Assembly (NCBI RefSeq): GCF_016464385.1
Contig: NZ_JADMLH010000029.1
Location: 18,934-82,933, forward strand
Reading direction: 5' to 3'
Source: Nucisporomicrobium flavum
GTDB lineage: Bacteria; Actinomycetota; Actinomycetes; Mycobacteriales; Micromonosporaceae
Length of the DNA: 64,000 nucleotides
Shown: in pieces, positions 8,136 to 16,668 of the stretch
How the letters are laid out: every line of letters starts with the position of its first letter
Position numbering within the stretch: the first letter of the stretch is position 1
Made by a program: the position numbers and the translations under genes
The notes under the pieces: generated by a model
Told to the model about the DNA's origin: nothing
The model's input: the letters and a program-made list of their open reading frames with translations, nothing else
Databases searched by the model: none

Positions 8136-9110
8136 TCAGTCGGCGGGGGTGAAGCGGGTCCGCCGCTGCCGTGCGAGCAGGAACGCCGCCGCTCCGGCCA
8201 TCAGCAGTCCCACGCCCGTCACGGCGACCACCGTCGTGGCGGAGCCGGTGACCGGCAGGCCGCCGTCGTCGCCACCGCCGGAGCCGGTGCCGGGAGCGGG
8301 GGCCGACGCGGAGGGGCCGGCCGTGGCGCCCGGCTGGTCACCGCCGGCGGACGGGGACGGCGTCGGCGCGCTCGGTGCGGCCGTCGGCTCGCCGGTGCGC
8401 TCGAGCTTGAAGGTGAAGTCGTCCGGCTCCACCTTGACGTTGACCTGCGCGTGGGACACCTCGCCCGTCCGCCAGCCGGCGGGCGCGGTGACCTTCAGGT
8501 CGTACCGGCCGACCTGGGTGCCCGTCAGCCGGGCGTTGCCGGCGGCGTCGCTGGTGATCCGCGCCGAGACGTTGCCGGGGCTGTTGGAGAGCTCGGTGAA
8601 CTCGACGACGGCCCCGGGGACGCCGGCGTTGGTCCCGGCGTCGACGACGTGGACCGTGTAGTCGCCGGCCCGGCCCGGGACCCGGATGCTGCGGTACGCG
8701 ATGTTGTCGTTGATGTTCTTGTCGGTGTTGGCGGCGGCGAGGAAGTACAGCACCTGGATGTACCCGTCGGTGAGCGCCTTCTCCGGGATGGTGCCGGTGC
8801 GGGTGAGCACCTTGGACTCCCCGGCCGCGAGGTCGAAGGCGGGGCCGCCGGCGAGGGCGGGCGACGTCCAGGTCAGGGCGTCGTCCCATTCCCGCCGCAC
8901 CGACACGTCCTCGGCCGTCGCGGTGCCGGTGTTGGACACCGTGACCGTGACCGTCACCGTGTCGCCGACCTTGCCGGTCTCCTGGCTGAACGCGACGGCG
9001 GTCCTGACGTCGGGCTGCGCCTCCGCCGCGCGTGCCGGCGAACCGAGCGCCACCGACGCGAGTCCGGCGGTCACGGCCAGCGCCGCTCCGGTCAACGTAC
9101 GAACGGACAT
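8136..9110 (-). CDS. LPXTG-anchored cell-wall protein with DUF11-like and CNA-B-like domains
   Basis: A 324-residue surface protein. A signal peptide ends at ARAAEA (about residue 27). A DUF11-like domain follows (TAVAFSQETGKVGDTVTVTV), then a CNA-B/Cna-type beta domain (YTVHVVDAGTNAGVPGAVVE), a Pro/Ser/Ala linker, and the sortase signal LPVTG with a hydrophobic helix and an RQRRTR tail. A sortase would link it to peptidoglycan; none is encoded in the window. The start at 9110 has GGGGAG 6 bases upstream. An ATG four bases earlier (ATGGATG) is out of frame and could compete for initiation. Confidence 0.85.
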   Translation of the reverse strand: MSVRTLTGAALAVTAGLASVALGSPARAAEAQPDVRTAVAFSQETGKVGDTVTVTVTVSNTGTATAEDVSVRREWDDALTWTSPALAGGPAFDLAAGESKVLTRTGTIPEKALTDGYIQVLYFLAAANTDKNINDNIAYRSIRVPGRAGDYTVHVVDAGTNAGVPGAVVEFTELSNSPGNVSARITSDAAGNARLTGTQVGRYDLKVTAPAGWRTGEVSHAQVNVKVEPDDFTFKLERTGEPTAAPSAPTPSPSAGGDQPGATAGPSASAPAPGTGSGGGDDGGLPVTGSATTVVAVTGVGLLMAGAAAFLLARQRRTRFTPAD

Positions 9111-9181
9111 CCATTGCTCCCCGTGATCGATCGACGAACCGGTGCAGCGTAGACCAACCGCCGTCGATGGGGAGCCGGTGG

Positions 9182-9826
9182 TCAGGCGGCGCGGGGGAAG
9201 TGGTCCGGCGGAGAGACGGTGATCCGGTCCAGGGTCTCCGCGTCGGTCGCGTACTGGGCGTGGAGGGTGAAGCTGGTCAGGAGCCACCTGTCCCAGGGAC
9301 CGTAGTCGCCGAGGAAGCGGTCGCGGTACGGGTCGCCCGTCTCGTCCGGGCGGCCGAGCATCGCCCACAGGCTGCTGCGCCGGGCCACGTGCCCGCCGCC
9401 GCCGGGAATCTCGCCCCGGTACGCCTCGAAGCCATCGTCGCCGTGGAAATGCAGGAACACGGTTGTCACCGTGCCGTGGGCGTCCGCCGCGAGCTCCACG
9501 CCGGTCTCACGGGCGAGGTACGAGCGGGAGAGCGCCGCCCCGGAGCTGGGCACGAGGCCGTACTCCGCACAGATCCGCTGGGTGCGGGCCTCGAGCACGC
9601 TGCGGCCCAGCAGCTGGGTGACATCGGTACGCCCGACCCGCCGCGCGGCGGCCGGAGCCGGAGCCGGGGTGGGGCGCTGGCTGGGGGCGTACAGGGGCTC
9701 GTTGGAGCAGCCGGAACGCGGGCCCGGCTTGGCGCCGTACCGGTCCTCGGAGCGCGAGGCCCGCGTCCCGTGCTGTTCGGCACGACGCTCGGAACCAGGC
9801 TCGGCTCGACGCTCGGGGAAACCCAT
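9182..9826 (-). CDS. Hypothetical protein, beta-rich C-terminal domain
   Basis: A 214-residue soluble protein. The first 70 residues are Arg/Pro/Ala-rich and probably disordered. The rest is folded: VTTVFLHFHGDDGFEAYRGE, a Gly-rich turn, VARRSSLWAMLGRPDE, GPWDRWLLTSFTLHAQYATD and a short DRITV end. The pattern (a strand pair around a FLHFHG..F..Y.G motif, an RR..W..LG.P helix, then WDR and a HAQY strand) recalls small domains found near toxin-immunity loci, but I cannot assign a family. GGAG lies 9 bases before the ATG. The 270 bases upstream, to the divergent phosphodiesterase gene, contain no supported gene. Confidence 0.55.
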   Translation of the reverse strand: MGFPERRAEPGSERRAEQHGTRASRSEDRYGAKPGPRSGCSNEPLYAPSQRPTPAPAPAAARRVGRTDVTQLLGRSVLEARTQRICAEYGLVPSSGAALSRSYLARETGVELAADAHGTVTTVFLHFHGDDGFEAYRGEIPGGGGHVARRSSLWAMLGRPDETGDPYRDRFLGDYGPWDRWLLTSFTLHAQYATDAETLDRITVSPPDHFPRAA

Positions 9827-10096
9827 GGTGACACTCCACGACGGTTGATCACGGTGAGCGTTCGGGCCACCACCGTAAGCCGCGTCCGGATCCGCCTCAA
9901 CCGGACGAACGGGCGATGACCGCCATCATTTGGTTCCCCCTGGACGGCCGGCTCAACCGTGGCGTCCGGCCGCCGATTCCTTTCCGCGCCGTTCGCGTAC
10001 CCGTCACGGCGTCGTCGCCACCCGGTCGCGGTGATCGTTTGGACTCCTGGCGGGAGGCTGGCGAACCGCGCCGGCGCCCGCGGACAGGAGGAGAAC

Positions 10097-11218
10097 GTGG
10101 CAGACCGCCGACAGGTGCTGCGCTTGTCAGCGCTGGCCGCCGGAGCGCCCGCGGTGCTGGGAGCGACCGCGGCTCCCGCGCCGGCCGGACCGCACCCGCA
10201 CGGGCCCGGCCACGGCCGGCAGCCGTCCCTGGTCATCGGGCACCGCGGCGCGTCCGGGTACCGGCCCGAGCACACGCTGGCCTCGTACGAGCTGGCCGCC
10301 CGCATGGGCGCGGACTTCATCGAACCGGACCTGGTGGCCACCAAGGACCACGTGCTGGTGGCCCGGCACGAGCCGGAGATCGGCGGTACGACCGACGTCG
10401 CGTCCCGCCCGGAGTTCGCGTCGCGGCGGCGCACGGTGGTGCTCGACGGCGTCACGACGACCGGCTGGTTCACCCACGACTTCACGCTCGCCGAGCTGAG
10501 GACGCTGCGGGCCACCGAGCGCATCCCCCAGGTGCGCCAGCACAACACCCTCTACGACGGGCTGTTCCGGGTGCCGACCTTCCAGGAGGTGCTGGACCTG
10601 CGCAAACGCCTCTCCCGCGAGCTGGACCGGGAGATCGGCGTGTACCCGGAGACCAAGCATCCGACGTACTTCCGCGGGCTCGGGCTGGAGCTGGAGACGC
10701 CGCTGGTGCGGACGCTGCGCCGCAACGGGCTGGACCGCCGCGACGCCCCGGTGTTCGTGCAGTCGTTCGAGGCGGGGAACCTGCGGCTGCTGCACGAGCA
10801 GTACAAGCTGCGCACGCCGATGGTGTTCCTGACCAGCGCGAGCGGTTCCCCGTACGGCGATCCGCGCAGTTACGCCGACTACCTCACCCCGGCGGGCCTG
10901 CGCGAGCTGGCCCGTTACGCGCACGGCATCGGGCCGGACAAGAACCAGGTGATCGGGCGCAACGCCGACGGCACCCTGGGTACGCCGACCAGCCTCGTCG
11001 GCGATGCGCACGCGGCCGGGCTGGTGGTGCACCCGTACACGTTTCGCGCGGAGAACCAGTTCCTGCCGGCTGACTACCGGGTGGGCACCGACCCCGCCGC
11101 GTACGGGCGCGCCATCGACGAGCAGGTCGCCTTCCTGCGTACCGGAATCGACGGCCTCTTCACCGACCAGGCCGACATCGGCGTCCTGGCCCGCAGCGTG
11201 GCGTTCCAGCCGGCCTAG
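10097..11218 (+). CDS. Glycerophosphodiester phosphodiesterase, exported
   Basis: A 373-residue GlpQ/UgpQ-like enzyme that hydrolyses glycerophosphodiesters to glycerol-3-phosphate and an alcohol. The signatures GHRGASGYRPEHTLASY (catalytic His and Arg), GADFIEPDLVATKD (metal-binding Glu and Asp) and HEPEIGGTTDV are present, as is the C-terminal GIDGLFTDQADI. The start is a GTG with a perfect AGGAGG 5 bases before it. The N-terminus DRRQVLRLSALAAG looks like a twin-arginine export signal, so the folded enzyme probably acts outside the membrane in phosphate or lipid scavenging. The stop overlaps the convergent LuxR-type remnant by 4 bases. Confidence 0.9.
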   Translation: MADRRQVLRLSALAAGAPAVLGATAAPAPAGPHPHGPGHGRQPSLVIGHRGASGYRPEHTLASYELAARMGADFIEPDLVATKDHVLVARHEPEIGGTTDVASRPEFASRRRTVVLDGVTTTGWFTHDFTLAELRTLRATERIPQVRQHNTLYDGLFRVPTFQEVLDLRKRLSRELDREIGVYPETKHPTYFRGLGLELETPLVRTLRRNGLDRRDAPVFVQSFEAGNLRLLHEQYKLRTPMVFLTSASGSPYGDPRSYADYLTPAGLRELARYAHGIGPDKNQVIGRNADGTLGTPTSLVGDAHAAGLVVHPYTFRAENQFLPADYRVGTDPAAYGRAIDEQVAFLRTGIDGLFTDQADIGVLARSVAFQPA

Positions 11219-13400
11219 GGCGAGAACCGCCTCGCCAGCTCGGTGCGGGAGCGGACGCCGAGCCGCGCGAACACGTTACGCAGGTGGTGGTCGACGGTCC
11301 GCGGGCTCAGGTAGAGCTGCTGGGCGATCTCCCGGTTGGTGGCCCCGCCGGCCACCAGCCGGGCGATCCGCTCCTGCTGGGCGGTGAGTTCCGCGGTCGG
11401 CGGCCGATCGGGTACGGGGGCCCCGGCCGCGCGCAGCTCCACATCGGCCTGTGCCGCCCACGGCCGCGCGTCGAGCAGGGTGAACGTCTCGGCCGCGCTG
11501 CGCAGGTGCTCCCGGGCGGCTCCCGGGCGTCGGCGGCGGCGCAGCTCCCGGCCGTAGAGCAGCTCGGTGTGGGCTCGCGCGAAGTCGCCGTCGCCGCGCA
11601 GGTGCTGGGCCAGCGCCTCCCGGAAGTGGCCGTCGGCGGTGTCGCCGTCCGCCGCGACCAGCGCCCGGCACCGCGACCGCAGCGCCAGCCACGGCGGCTG
11701 CCCGGTGCCGGTCGTCCACCGCTCGAACGGGACGAGGGCGGCCAGGATCCGCGGTCCGGGCCCGGGACGGCCGCCGCGCCACGCCGCCTCGACGAGGTGT
11801 GGGGTGGCCGCGACCTGCAGCACCGCGTTGCCGTGCCCGGACCGGGCGACCATGATCCGGTCGAGCCGCTCCACCGTGGCGGCGGGGCGTCCCTCGATGA
11901 GGTCCAGCAGGGCCAGCGCCCACTCGCACAGCGCCCGCGCCTGGCCCGGCCCGGCCGTGCTGTCGTGGGTGCCGGCCTGGCGTACCCGTAGCGTCGCGGT
12001 CTCCCGGTCGCCCAGCAGGGCGGCCAGTACGGCCAGGATGCCGAAGTGGACCTGCGCCGGCCCGGGCTGGCCGGTCGCCGCGGCCAGGGTGGCGCCCTCG
12101 GTGGCGTCGGCGGTCGCCGCGTCGTAGTGGCCGGCGGCCAGGCCCGCGAAGGCGGCGATCTCCAGGCCGTGCGGCACGAGCGCCAGCTCCCCTCGGGTAC
12201 GGGCGATCCGCACGGCCCGCGCCGCCAGGGCGTGCGCGGCCGGGCCGTCACCGACGAGGATGCCGGCCGTGGCGGCCCGGACGAGCGCGGCCGGGTCGTC
12301 GACGCGGGTGGCGAGGCGCAGCACGTGCCGCAGGTGGCGAGGCGCAGCACGTGCCGCAGGTGGCCGAAGCCGGTCGCGTAGTCACCGGCGTACAGCTCGG
12401 ACAGGCCGGCCACCTGGTCGAAGGCGAGTTCCAGCGCGGGCGGCTCGGTGCCGCGGCGCAGCGCGAGGACCCGCCGGGCCACCTCGGCGTACCGGGCGTG
12501 GTCGCCCGCGCGCTGCAGGGCCTCGCCGGCGAGCAGCAGGGCGTCCAGCGACGCGGCGATGTCGTCCGCGGCGAGCAGGGCCGCGGCCGTGAGCAGGTCG
12601 TCGAGGCCGTCGCCGGGGCCGCCCGCGCGGACCTCCATCTCGCCGGTCAGCCGCCGGGACCGGGCCTGCGTGCGCGGGACGTGGGCCACCTCGCGCAGCA
12701 GCGCCCCGGCCTCGTGCGGCCGGCCGGCCATCCAGGCCTGCCGGGCGGCCGCGACCAGGGCGTCCGCGGACACGTCCGGCGCGGTGGTCAGCCGGGCCGC
12801 GTGGCGCAGCGCCGTGGCCGCGTACGCCGGAGGGGCCGCGCGGGCGGCGGCCAGCAGCTCCCCGGCGAGCGCGTCGTCGCATCCCGGCGTGGCGGCGGCG
12901 CGGTGCAGCAGCGCGCGTGGACCGCCGGCGTGGGCCAGCCACGCGTGGACCGCGCGTCGCTCGTCCGCGGGAGCGTCGTAGTACACCACCCACCGCAGGA
13001 CGGCCGGGACGAACTCCACCTCGTCGTCGTGCACCCGGACCAGCCCGGCGTCCTCGGCGAGGCGCAGCTCGCCGTCCGCGTGCTGCGGATCGGCCGCGGC
13101 GATCAGCAGTGCCGAGCGGACGGTCCCGGGCAGCGCGGCGAGGGCGGCCCGCAGCCGGCGGCCCAGGGCGCTCGCGGGCGGCAGGGTCACCGGCGGCGGC
13201 GCCTCGCCGCGGATCTGCTGCGGCGTGAGCGCCGCGGCCAGGTCGGCCAGCGCGGCCTCGTCCCCGCCGGCCAGTTCGAGCAGCGCGCCGGCCAGGTCCG
13301 GCGGCAGCGTCGCCGCCACAGATTCCTGCACTAGAGGTGCAAAGACCATGTCGACAAGTGTCGATGCTGCGAGGCCGGGCGGCAAGGCCGGTGATTTCAC
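11215..13400 (-). pseudogene. LuxR-family ATPase-type regulator, frameshifted and lacking its P-loop part
   Basis: This is two pieces of one gene. The upstream frame (13400 to about 12330) encodes the post-ATPase segment (LAAALTPQQIRGEAPPPVTL, then helical repeats). The other frame (about 12324 to 11215) continues with helical repeats and ends in a LuxR HTH (LTAQQERIARLVAGGATNRE, YLSPRTVDHHLRNVFARLGV). The frames are split by an exact 26-bp tandem duplication at 12308-12359. Removing one copy joins HVLRLAT to RVDDPAAL without a break. The roughly 200-residue N-terminal Walker A/B domain expected of this large-ATPase LuxR family is also absent, and the first codon (GTG 13400) has no ribosome site. 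It is probably a decaying gene, or one that switches on and off by slippage. Confidence 0.8.
12308..12359. repeat. Perfect 26-bp tandem duplication breaking the LuxR-type gene
   Basis: Two identical, directly adjacent 26-bp copies, 12308-12333 and 12334-12359, each starting GTGGCGAGGCG. 26 is not a multiple of three, so the second copy shifts the reverse-strand frame. Confidence 0.95.
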
Positions 13401-13459
13401 CGATGTGTCAAAACCATTGCCGCCGCAGGCTGCGAGGAACCCGATCCCCTGGAGGTTCC

Positions 13460-14125
13460 ATGCGCCGGATGTTCGCTCTCGTGATCGCCGTCGTGGCCGC
13501 GCTCGCCGCCGTGCCGGCCACCCCGGCCGCCGCGGCCGCCCGTACGCCGGTCGTGTTCGTGCACGGCTACACCGGGAACGCCTCGAACTGGACCACGGCC
13601 GAATCGCTGTTCCGGGCGGCCGGCTACAGCAGCAGCGAGCTGTACGCGTACGAGTACAACTCCTACGGCGACAACGTCACCAACGCCCGCGGCCTCGCCA
13701 CCTTCGTCAGCCAGGTCCGCAGCCGCACCGGGGCGGCCAAGGTCGACATCGTCAACCACTCGATGGGCGGCCTGGTCAGCCTCTGGTACGTCAAGCAGCT
13801 CGGCGGCGCCCAGTACGTGAGCCACCTGGCCTCGCTGGCCGGCGCCAACCACGGCACCACCTCGGCGGGCGCCTGCCTGATCTTCATCACCTGCCAGCAG
13901 ATGTACCCGGGCTCCTCGTTCATCGCCACCCTCAGCGCGGGCGACGAGACGCCGGGCAGCACCCGCTACGCCACGTGGTACTCGCCCTGCGACGGCGTGA
14001 TCATCCCGTACACCAGCACGGTCCTCAGCGGGGCGACGAACAACTACGTGCTCTGCGAGAACCACCTCACGTACCTGACCGACACCTCGATCCTCACCCA
14101 GGTCCGCACCTTCCTGGCCAGCTGA
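13460..14125 (+). CDS. Secreted lipase/esterase (class 2-like, alpha/beta hydrolase)
   Basis: A 221-residue enzyme with a signal peptide (MRRMFALVIAVVAALAAVPA, cleavage near AAAAA). The compact alpha/beta-hydrolase core has oxyanion motif VHGYTGN, nucleophile Ser101 in NHSMGG, Asp178 in CDGVIIPY and His202 in ENHLTYL. Its size and motifs match small actinobacterial and Bacillus LipA-like lipases and EstB-type esterases acting on acylglycerols outside the cell. Cys pairs in ACLIFITC and SPCDG may form disulfides. GGAGG five bases before the ATG fixes the start. It is divergent from the LuxR-type remnant, which may once have regulated it. Confidence 0.9.
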   Translation: MRRMFALVIAVVAALAAVPATPAAAAARTPVVFVHGYTGNASNWTTAESLFRAAGYSSSELYAYEYNSYGDNVTNARGLATFVSQVRSRTGAAKVDIVNHSMGGLVSLWYVKQLGGAQYVSHLASLAGANHGTTSAGACLIFITCQQMYPGSSFIATLSAGDETPGSTRYATWYSPCDGVIIPYTSTVLSGATNNYVLCENHLTYLTDTSILTQVRTFLAS

Positions 14126-14178
14126 GCACCGCCGCCGGGCCGCGCGTCCTCACCGGGCGCGCGGCCCGCCGGTACGGT

Positions 14179-14709
14179 GTGGCGGTGGTCGCCGCACTCG
14201 AGCTCTACCTGGACGTCGACGCCACCCGGCGCATCCGCACGCTGTGGCAGGCCCTGGAATCCGAGGGCGTCCCGACCATGGCGTCGCTGCACGAGCGCCA
14301 CCGCCCGCACGTGTCCCTCGCCGCCGCGCGCACGCTGCCGCCGGAGACCATCGCCGCCGCGCTGCGGGGCATGGAGGTCGGCCGCGGGCTGACCCTCGAC
14401 CTGGACTTCGCCGGTCAGTTCGTCGGGCGCGTGCTGTGGCTGGGCGTCACCGTCACCGAGGAGCTGCTCGCGCATCACCGGGCGGTCCACGACCGGCTGG
14501 CCGCGGCCGGGGTCGAGGTCTGGGACCATTACCGGCCCGGGCGGTGGGTGCCGCACTGCACGGTCTCGATGCGCGTGCCCAACCCCGTGATGGGCGCGGC
14601 CGTCCGCCGCTGCCTGGAGATTCTTCCCGTACGCGCACAGGTCGTCGGCGCCGCCGTCACGGACCACGCGAACGACATCTCGCACCCGCTGCAGGCGGTG
14701 GCGCGGTGA
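14179..14709 (+). CDS. 2'-5' RNA ligase-like 2H phosphoesterase
   Basis: A 176-residue protein with the two His-x-Ser/Thr motifs of the 2H superfamily, HVSL (about residue 44) and HCTV (about residue 130), spaced as in LigT-like cyclic phosphodiesterases. It opens with a strand VAALELYLDVDATRRIRTLW. Members open 2',3'-cyclic phosphates in RNA or nucleotide metabolism; the substrate here is unknown. The start is either the GTG at 14179 or the one at 14185, with no strong ribosome site. Its stop overlaps the GTG of a truncated methyltransferase by four bases. Confidence 0.8.
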   Translation: MAVVAALELYLDVDATRRIRTLWQALESEGVPTMASLHERHRPHVSLAAARTLPPETIAAALRGMEVGRGLTLDLDFAGQFVGRVLWLGVTVTEELLAHHRAVHDRLAAAGVEVWDHYRPGRWVPHCTVSMRVPNPVMGAAVRRCLEILPVRAQVVGAAVTDHANDISHPLQAVAR

Positions 14710-14783
14710 GCGTACGGCGCACGTACGACACGGTGGCGCGGGCGTACGACGAGGCGCTGCGCGACGAGCTGGAGCACAAGCCG
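14706..14783 (+). pseudogene. 5' stub of a SAM-dependent methyltransferase
   Basis: The frame starts at a GTG overlapping the preceding stop (GTGA) and reads VSVRRTYDTVARAYDEALRD, then ELEHKP, the standard opening of a class I methyltransferase. Similarity stops after about 26 residues: no SAM-binding GxGxG block follows, the frame runs into unrelated sequence, and the reverse-strand oxidoreductase ends 20 bases later. The remainder of the gene has been lost, so this marks a deletion or recombination junction near 14784. Confidence 0.7.
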
Positions 14784-14803
14784 CGTACCTGGTCGCCCGC
14801 CGG

Positions 14804-15883
14804 TCAGCCGAGCCCTAGCCGGTCCCGGGCGGACGGCCAGCCGCGCAGTGCGGCCCGGACGTCCGGATGCTGCTCCCCGGTCACCGCCTGCGCGTACGCG
14901 TCGTCCAGCACCTCGCCGATCGTCACCGGGCGGCCGCGGTCGCTGGAGTGGATCGCCGCTTCCACCATCGCCAGGCTCGGCACGTTCTCGTGGATCTCGC
15001 CCATCGGGGTGGTCCCGGTCGCCAGCGCGTCGGCGAAGACCCGCAGCGCGCCCGCGATCCCCTCGTACGGCGGCACCGGCCCGTCCACCGCCGGCCCGGC
15101 CGGCTCGTCGGCCGCGGGCCCGGCCGGCTCGTTCTCGCCGTCCCACGTCGCCGTGCCGTGCTCGCCGTTGATCCGCCACATGCCGTTCCACGACGTCTCG
15201 GAGCCGGGCGTGCACCAGCTGCCGTGGTAAACGTAGCGGGCGCCGCCGGTCATCTCGAAGACGGCGGCCGCGCAGGCGTCCCCGGCGTACCAGCTCCACG
15301 ACGGGTTCCAGGTCCGGCAGCTGACCTCGACCGGTTCGGCGGCGAGCACGAACCGGGCGGCGTCGAAGGCGTGGACGGCCATGTCGGTGAGCAGCGGCTG
15401 GGCCATCTGCTCGCGGAAGCCGCCGAAGTGCGGCGCGCGGAAGAAGTCCGTGCCGGCCGAGGCGACGCCGCCCAGCCGCGCGGTCATCGCGCGGAGCCGG
15501 AACAGCCGGGGGTTCCAGCGCCGGGACTGGCTGACCATGAACAGCTGCCCGCTCACCTCGGACGCCGCACACAGCGACAGGGCCCGGGCGAGCGTGTCGG
15601 CGGCGGGTTTCTCGCCGAGCACGGGGAGGCCGGCGAGGAGCGCGGCCGTGGTCACGGGGTGGTGCGCCTCCGGGACGGTCACGTCGATCACGGCCCGCGC
15701 GCCGGTCTGCGCGGCCAGCGCCACCACGTCGGTGCCGACCGGCAGGCCGGGGGCCGCGCGCCGGGCCGTGCCGAGGTCGAGGTCGGCCACGCCGGTGAGC
15801 TCGACGGCCGGGTCGGCGGCGATCGCGGCGAGCCACGCCCGGCCCATCGCGCCGGCGCCGGCCAGGACGACCGGGAGCGCCAT
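14804..15883 (-). CDS. Gfo/Idh/MocA-family NAD(P)-dependent oxidoreductase
   Basis: A 359-residue enzyme with an N-terminal Rossmann motif VVLAGAGAMGRAWLAAIAAD, the family's EKP motif (GEKPAAD, about residue 98) and a C-terminal alpha/beta domain with NPSWSWYAGDA and a TWDGENE loop. Such proteins oxidise or reduce sugars and inositols. An acidic Ala/Pro-rich insert of about 20 residues (EPAGPAADEPAGPAVDGP) lies in the C-terminal domain and contains a short internal repeat. The start is the ATG overlapping the ThuA stop (TGATG), so the pair is one translationally coupled operon, probably for a carbohydrate. Confidence 0.85.
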   Translation of the reverse strand: MALPVVLAGAGAMGRAWLAAIAADPAVELTGVADLDLGTARRAAPGLPVGTDVVALAAQTGARAVIDVTVPEAHHPVTTAALLAGLPVLGEKPAADTLARALSLCAASEVSGQLFMVSQSRRWNPRLFRLRAMTARLGGVASAGTDFFRAPHFGGFREQMAQPLLTDMAVHAFDAARFVLAAEPVEVSCRTWNPSWSWYAGDACAAAVFEMTGGARYVYHGSWCTPGSETSWNGMWRINGEHGTATWDGENEPAGPAADEPAGPAVDGPVPPYEGIAGALRVFADALATGTTPMGEIHENVPSLAMVEAAIHSSDRGRPVTIGEVLDDAYAQAVTGEQHPDVRAALRGWPSARDRLGLG

Positions 15884-16611
15884 CAGGTGAAGTCCCCGGT
15901 CGCGTGGCGGCGCAGCGCCGGCAGGTCGCGGCCGGGGCGGTCGCTGCGGGCCCACCGTACGCCGTTGGCGATGACCCGGCGCACGTCCGGATGGTGGTAG
16001 GTGGGGTAGTCCTGGTCACCGGGGCGGAAGTAGAAGATGCGGCCGTGCCCGCGGCGCCAGGTGCAGCCGCTGCGGAACACCTCGCCGCCGCTGAACGAGC
16101 TGATGAAGACGAGCTCGTCGGGCGGGGGAACGTCGAAGAACTCGCCGTACATCTCGTCCTCGTCGATGACCAGCGGCTGCGGGACGCCCTGCGCGATGGG
16201 ATGGGTGGGGTCCACGGTCCAGATCAGCTCGCGGTCGTGCTCGTTGCGCCAGCGCAGGGTGCACGTGGTGCCCATGAGGCCGGTGAAGACCTTGGACCAG
16301 TGCGCGGAGTGCAGCGCGACCAGGCCCATGCCGGCGAGCACGTGCCGGCGTACCCGCTCGGCGACCTCGTCGGACACCTCGTCGTGCGCGGCGTGGCCCC
16401 ACCAGGTCAGCACGTCCGTGGCGGCGAGCACGTCCTCGGTGAGGCCGTGCTCCGGCTCGTCGAGGGTGGCCGTACGGATCTCGCCGTCGAGGTGTTCGCG
16501 CAACCCGGCGGCGATCGTCTCGTGCATCCCGGCCGGATAGATCGCGCGGACGTGCTCCTCGGCGCGCTCGTGCCGGTTCTCGCCCCATACCGTGACCCGG
16601 ATCGGCGGCAC
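15883..16611 (-). CDS. ThuA domain protein (trehalose-utilisation-like)
   Basis: A 242-residue protein of the ThuA/glutamine-amidotransferase-like fold. Blocks seen are VTVWGENRHE, VRAIYPAGMHETIAAGL, DVLTWWGHAAHDEV, GLVALHSAHWSKVFTGLMG and the C-terminal GRIFYFRPGDQDYPTYHHPD. In rhizobia, ThuA with the Gfo/Idh protein ThuB catabolises trehalose and related disaccharides by 3-keto chemistry. The same ThuA-oxidoreductase pairing is seen here, with a one-base overlap. GGGAGGAG precedes the ATG, and an 8-bp-arm inverted repeat lies about 20 bases upstream. Confidence 0.85.
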   Translation of the reverse strand: MPPIRVTVWGENRHERAEEHVRAIYPAGMHETIAAGLREHLDGEIRTATLDEPEHGLTEDVLAATDVLTWWGHAAHDEVSDEVAERVRRHVLAGMGLVALHSAHWSKVFTGLMGTTCTLRWRNEHDRELIWTVDPTHPIAQGVPQPLVIDEDEMYGEFFDVPPPDELVFISSFSGGEVFRSGCTWRRGHGRIFYFRPGDQDYPTYHHPDVRRVIANGVRWARSDRPGRDLPALRRHATGDFT

Positions 16612-16630
16612 AGCAGTCTCCTCCCGTTCG

Positions 16631-16652
16631 ATCGTCGAAGCGTATCGACGAT
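16631..16652. promoter_or_regulatory. Inverted repeat upstream of the ThuA gene
   Basis: Perfect 8-bp arms ATCGTCGA and TCGACGAT are separated by six bases (AGCGTA). The repeat sits 20 bases upstream of the ThuA start and 17 bases past the cyclase stop. The size suits a dimeric repressor operator. It could also act as a weak terminator for the upstream cyclase gene. Confidence 0.4.
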
Positions 16653-16668
16653 TCCCGGGAGCGGCCCG

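Noticed and set aside
9916..11073. Alternative forward frame overlapping the glycerophosphodiesterase
   Set aside because: Arg/Pro/Gly shadow; the phosphodiesterase frame has all family motifs and an AGGAGG site.
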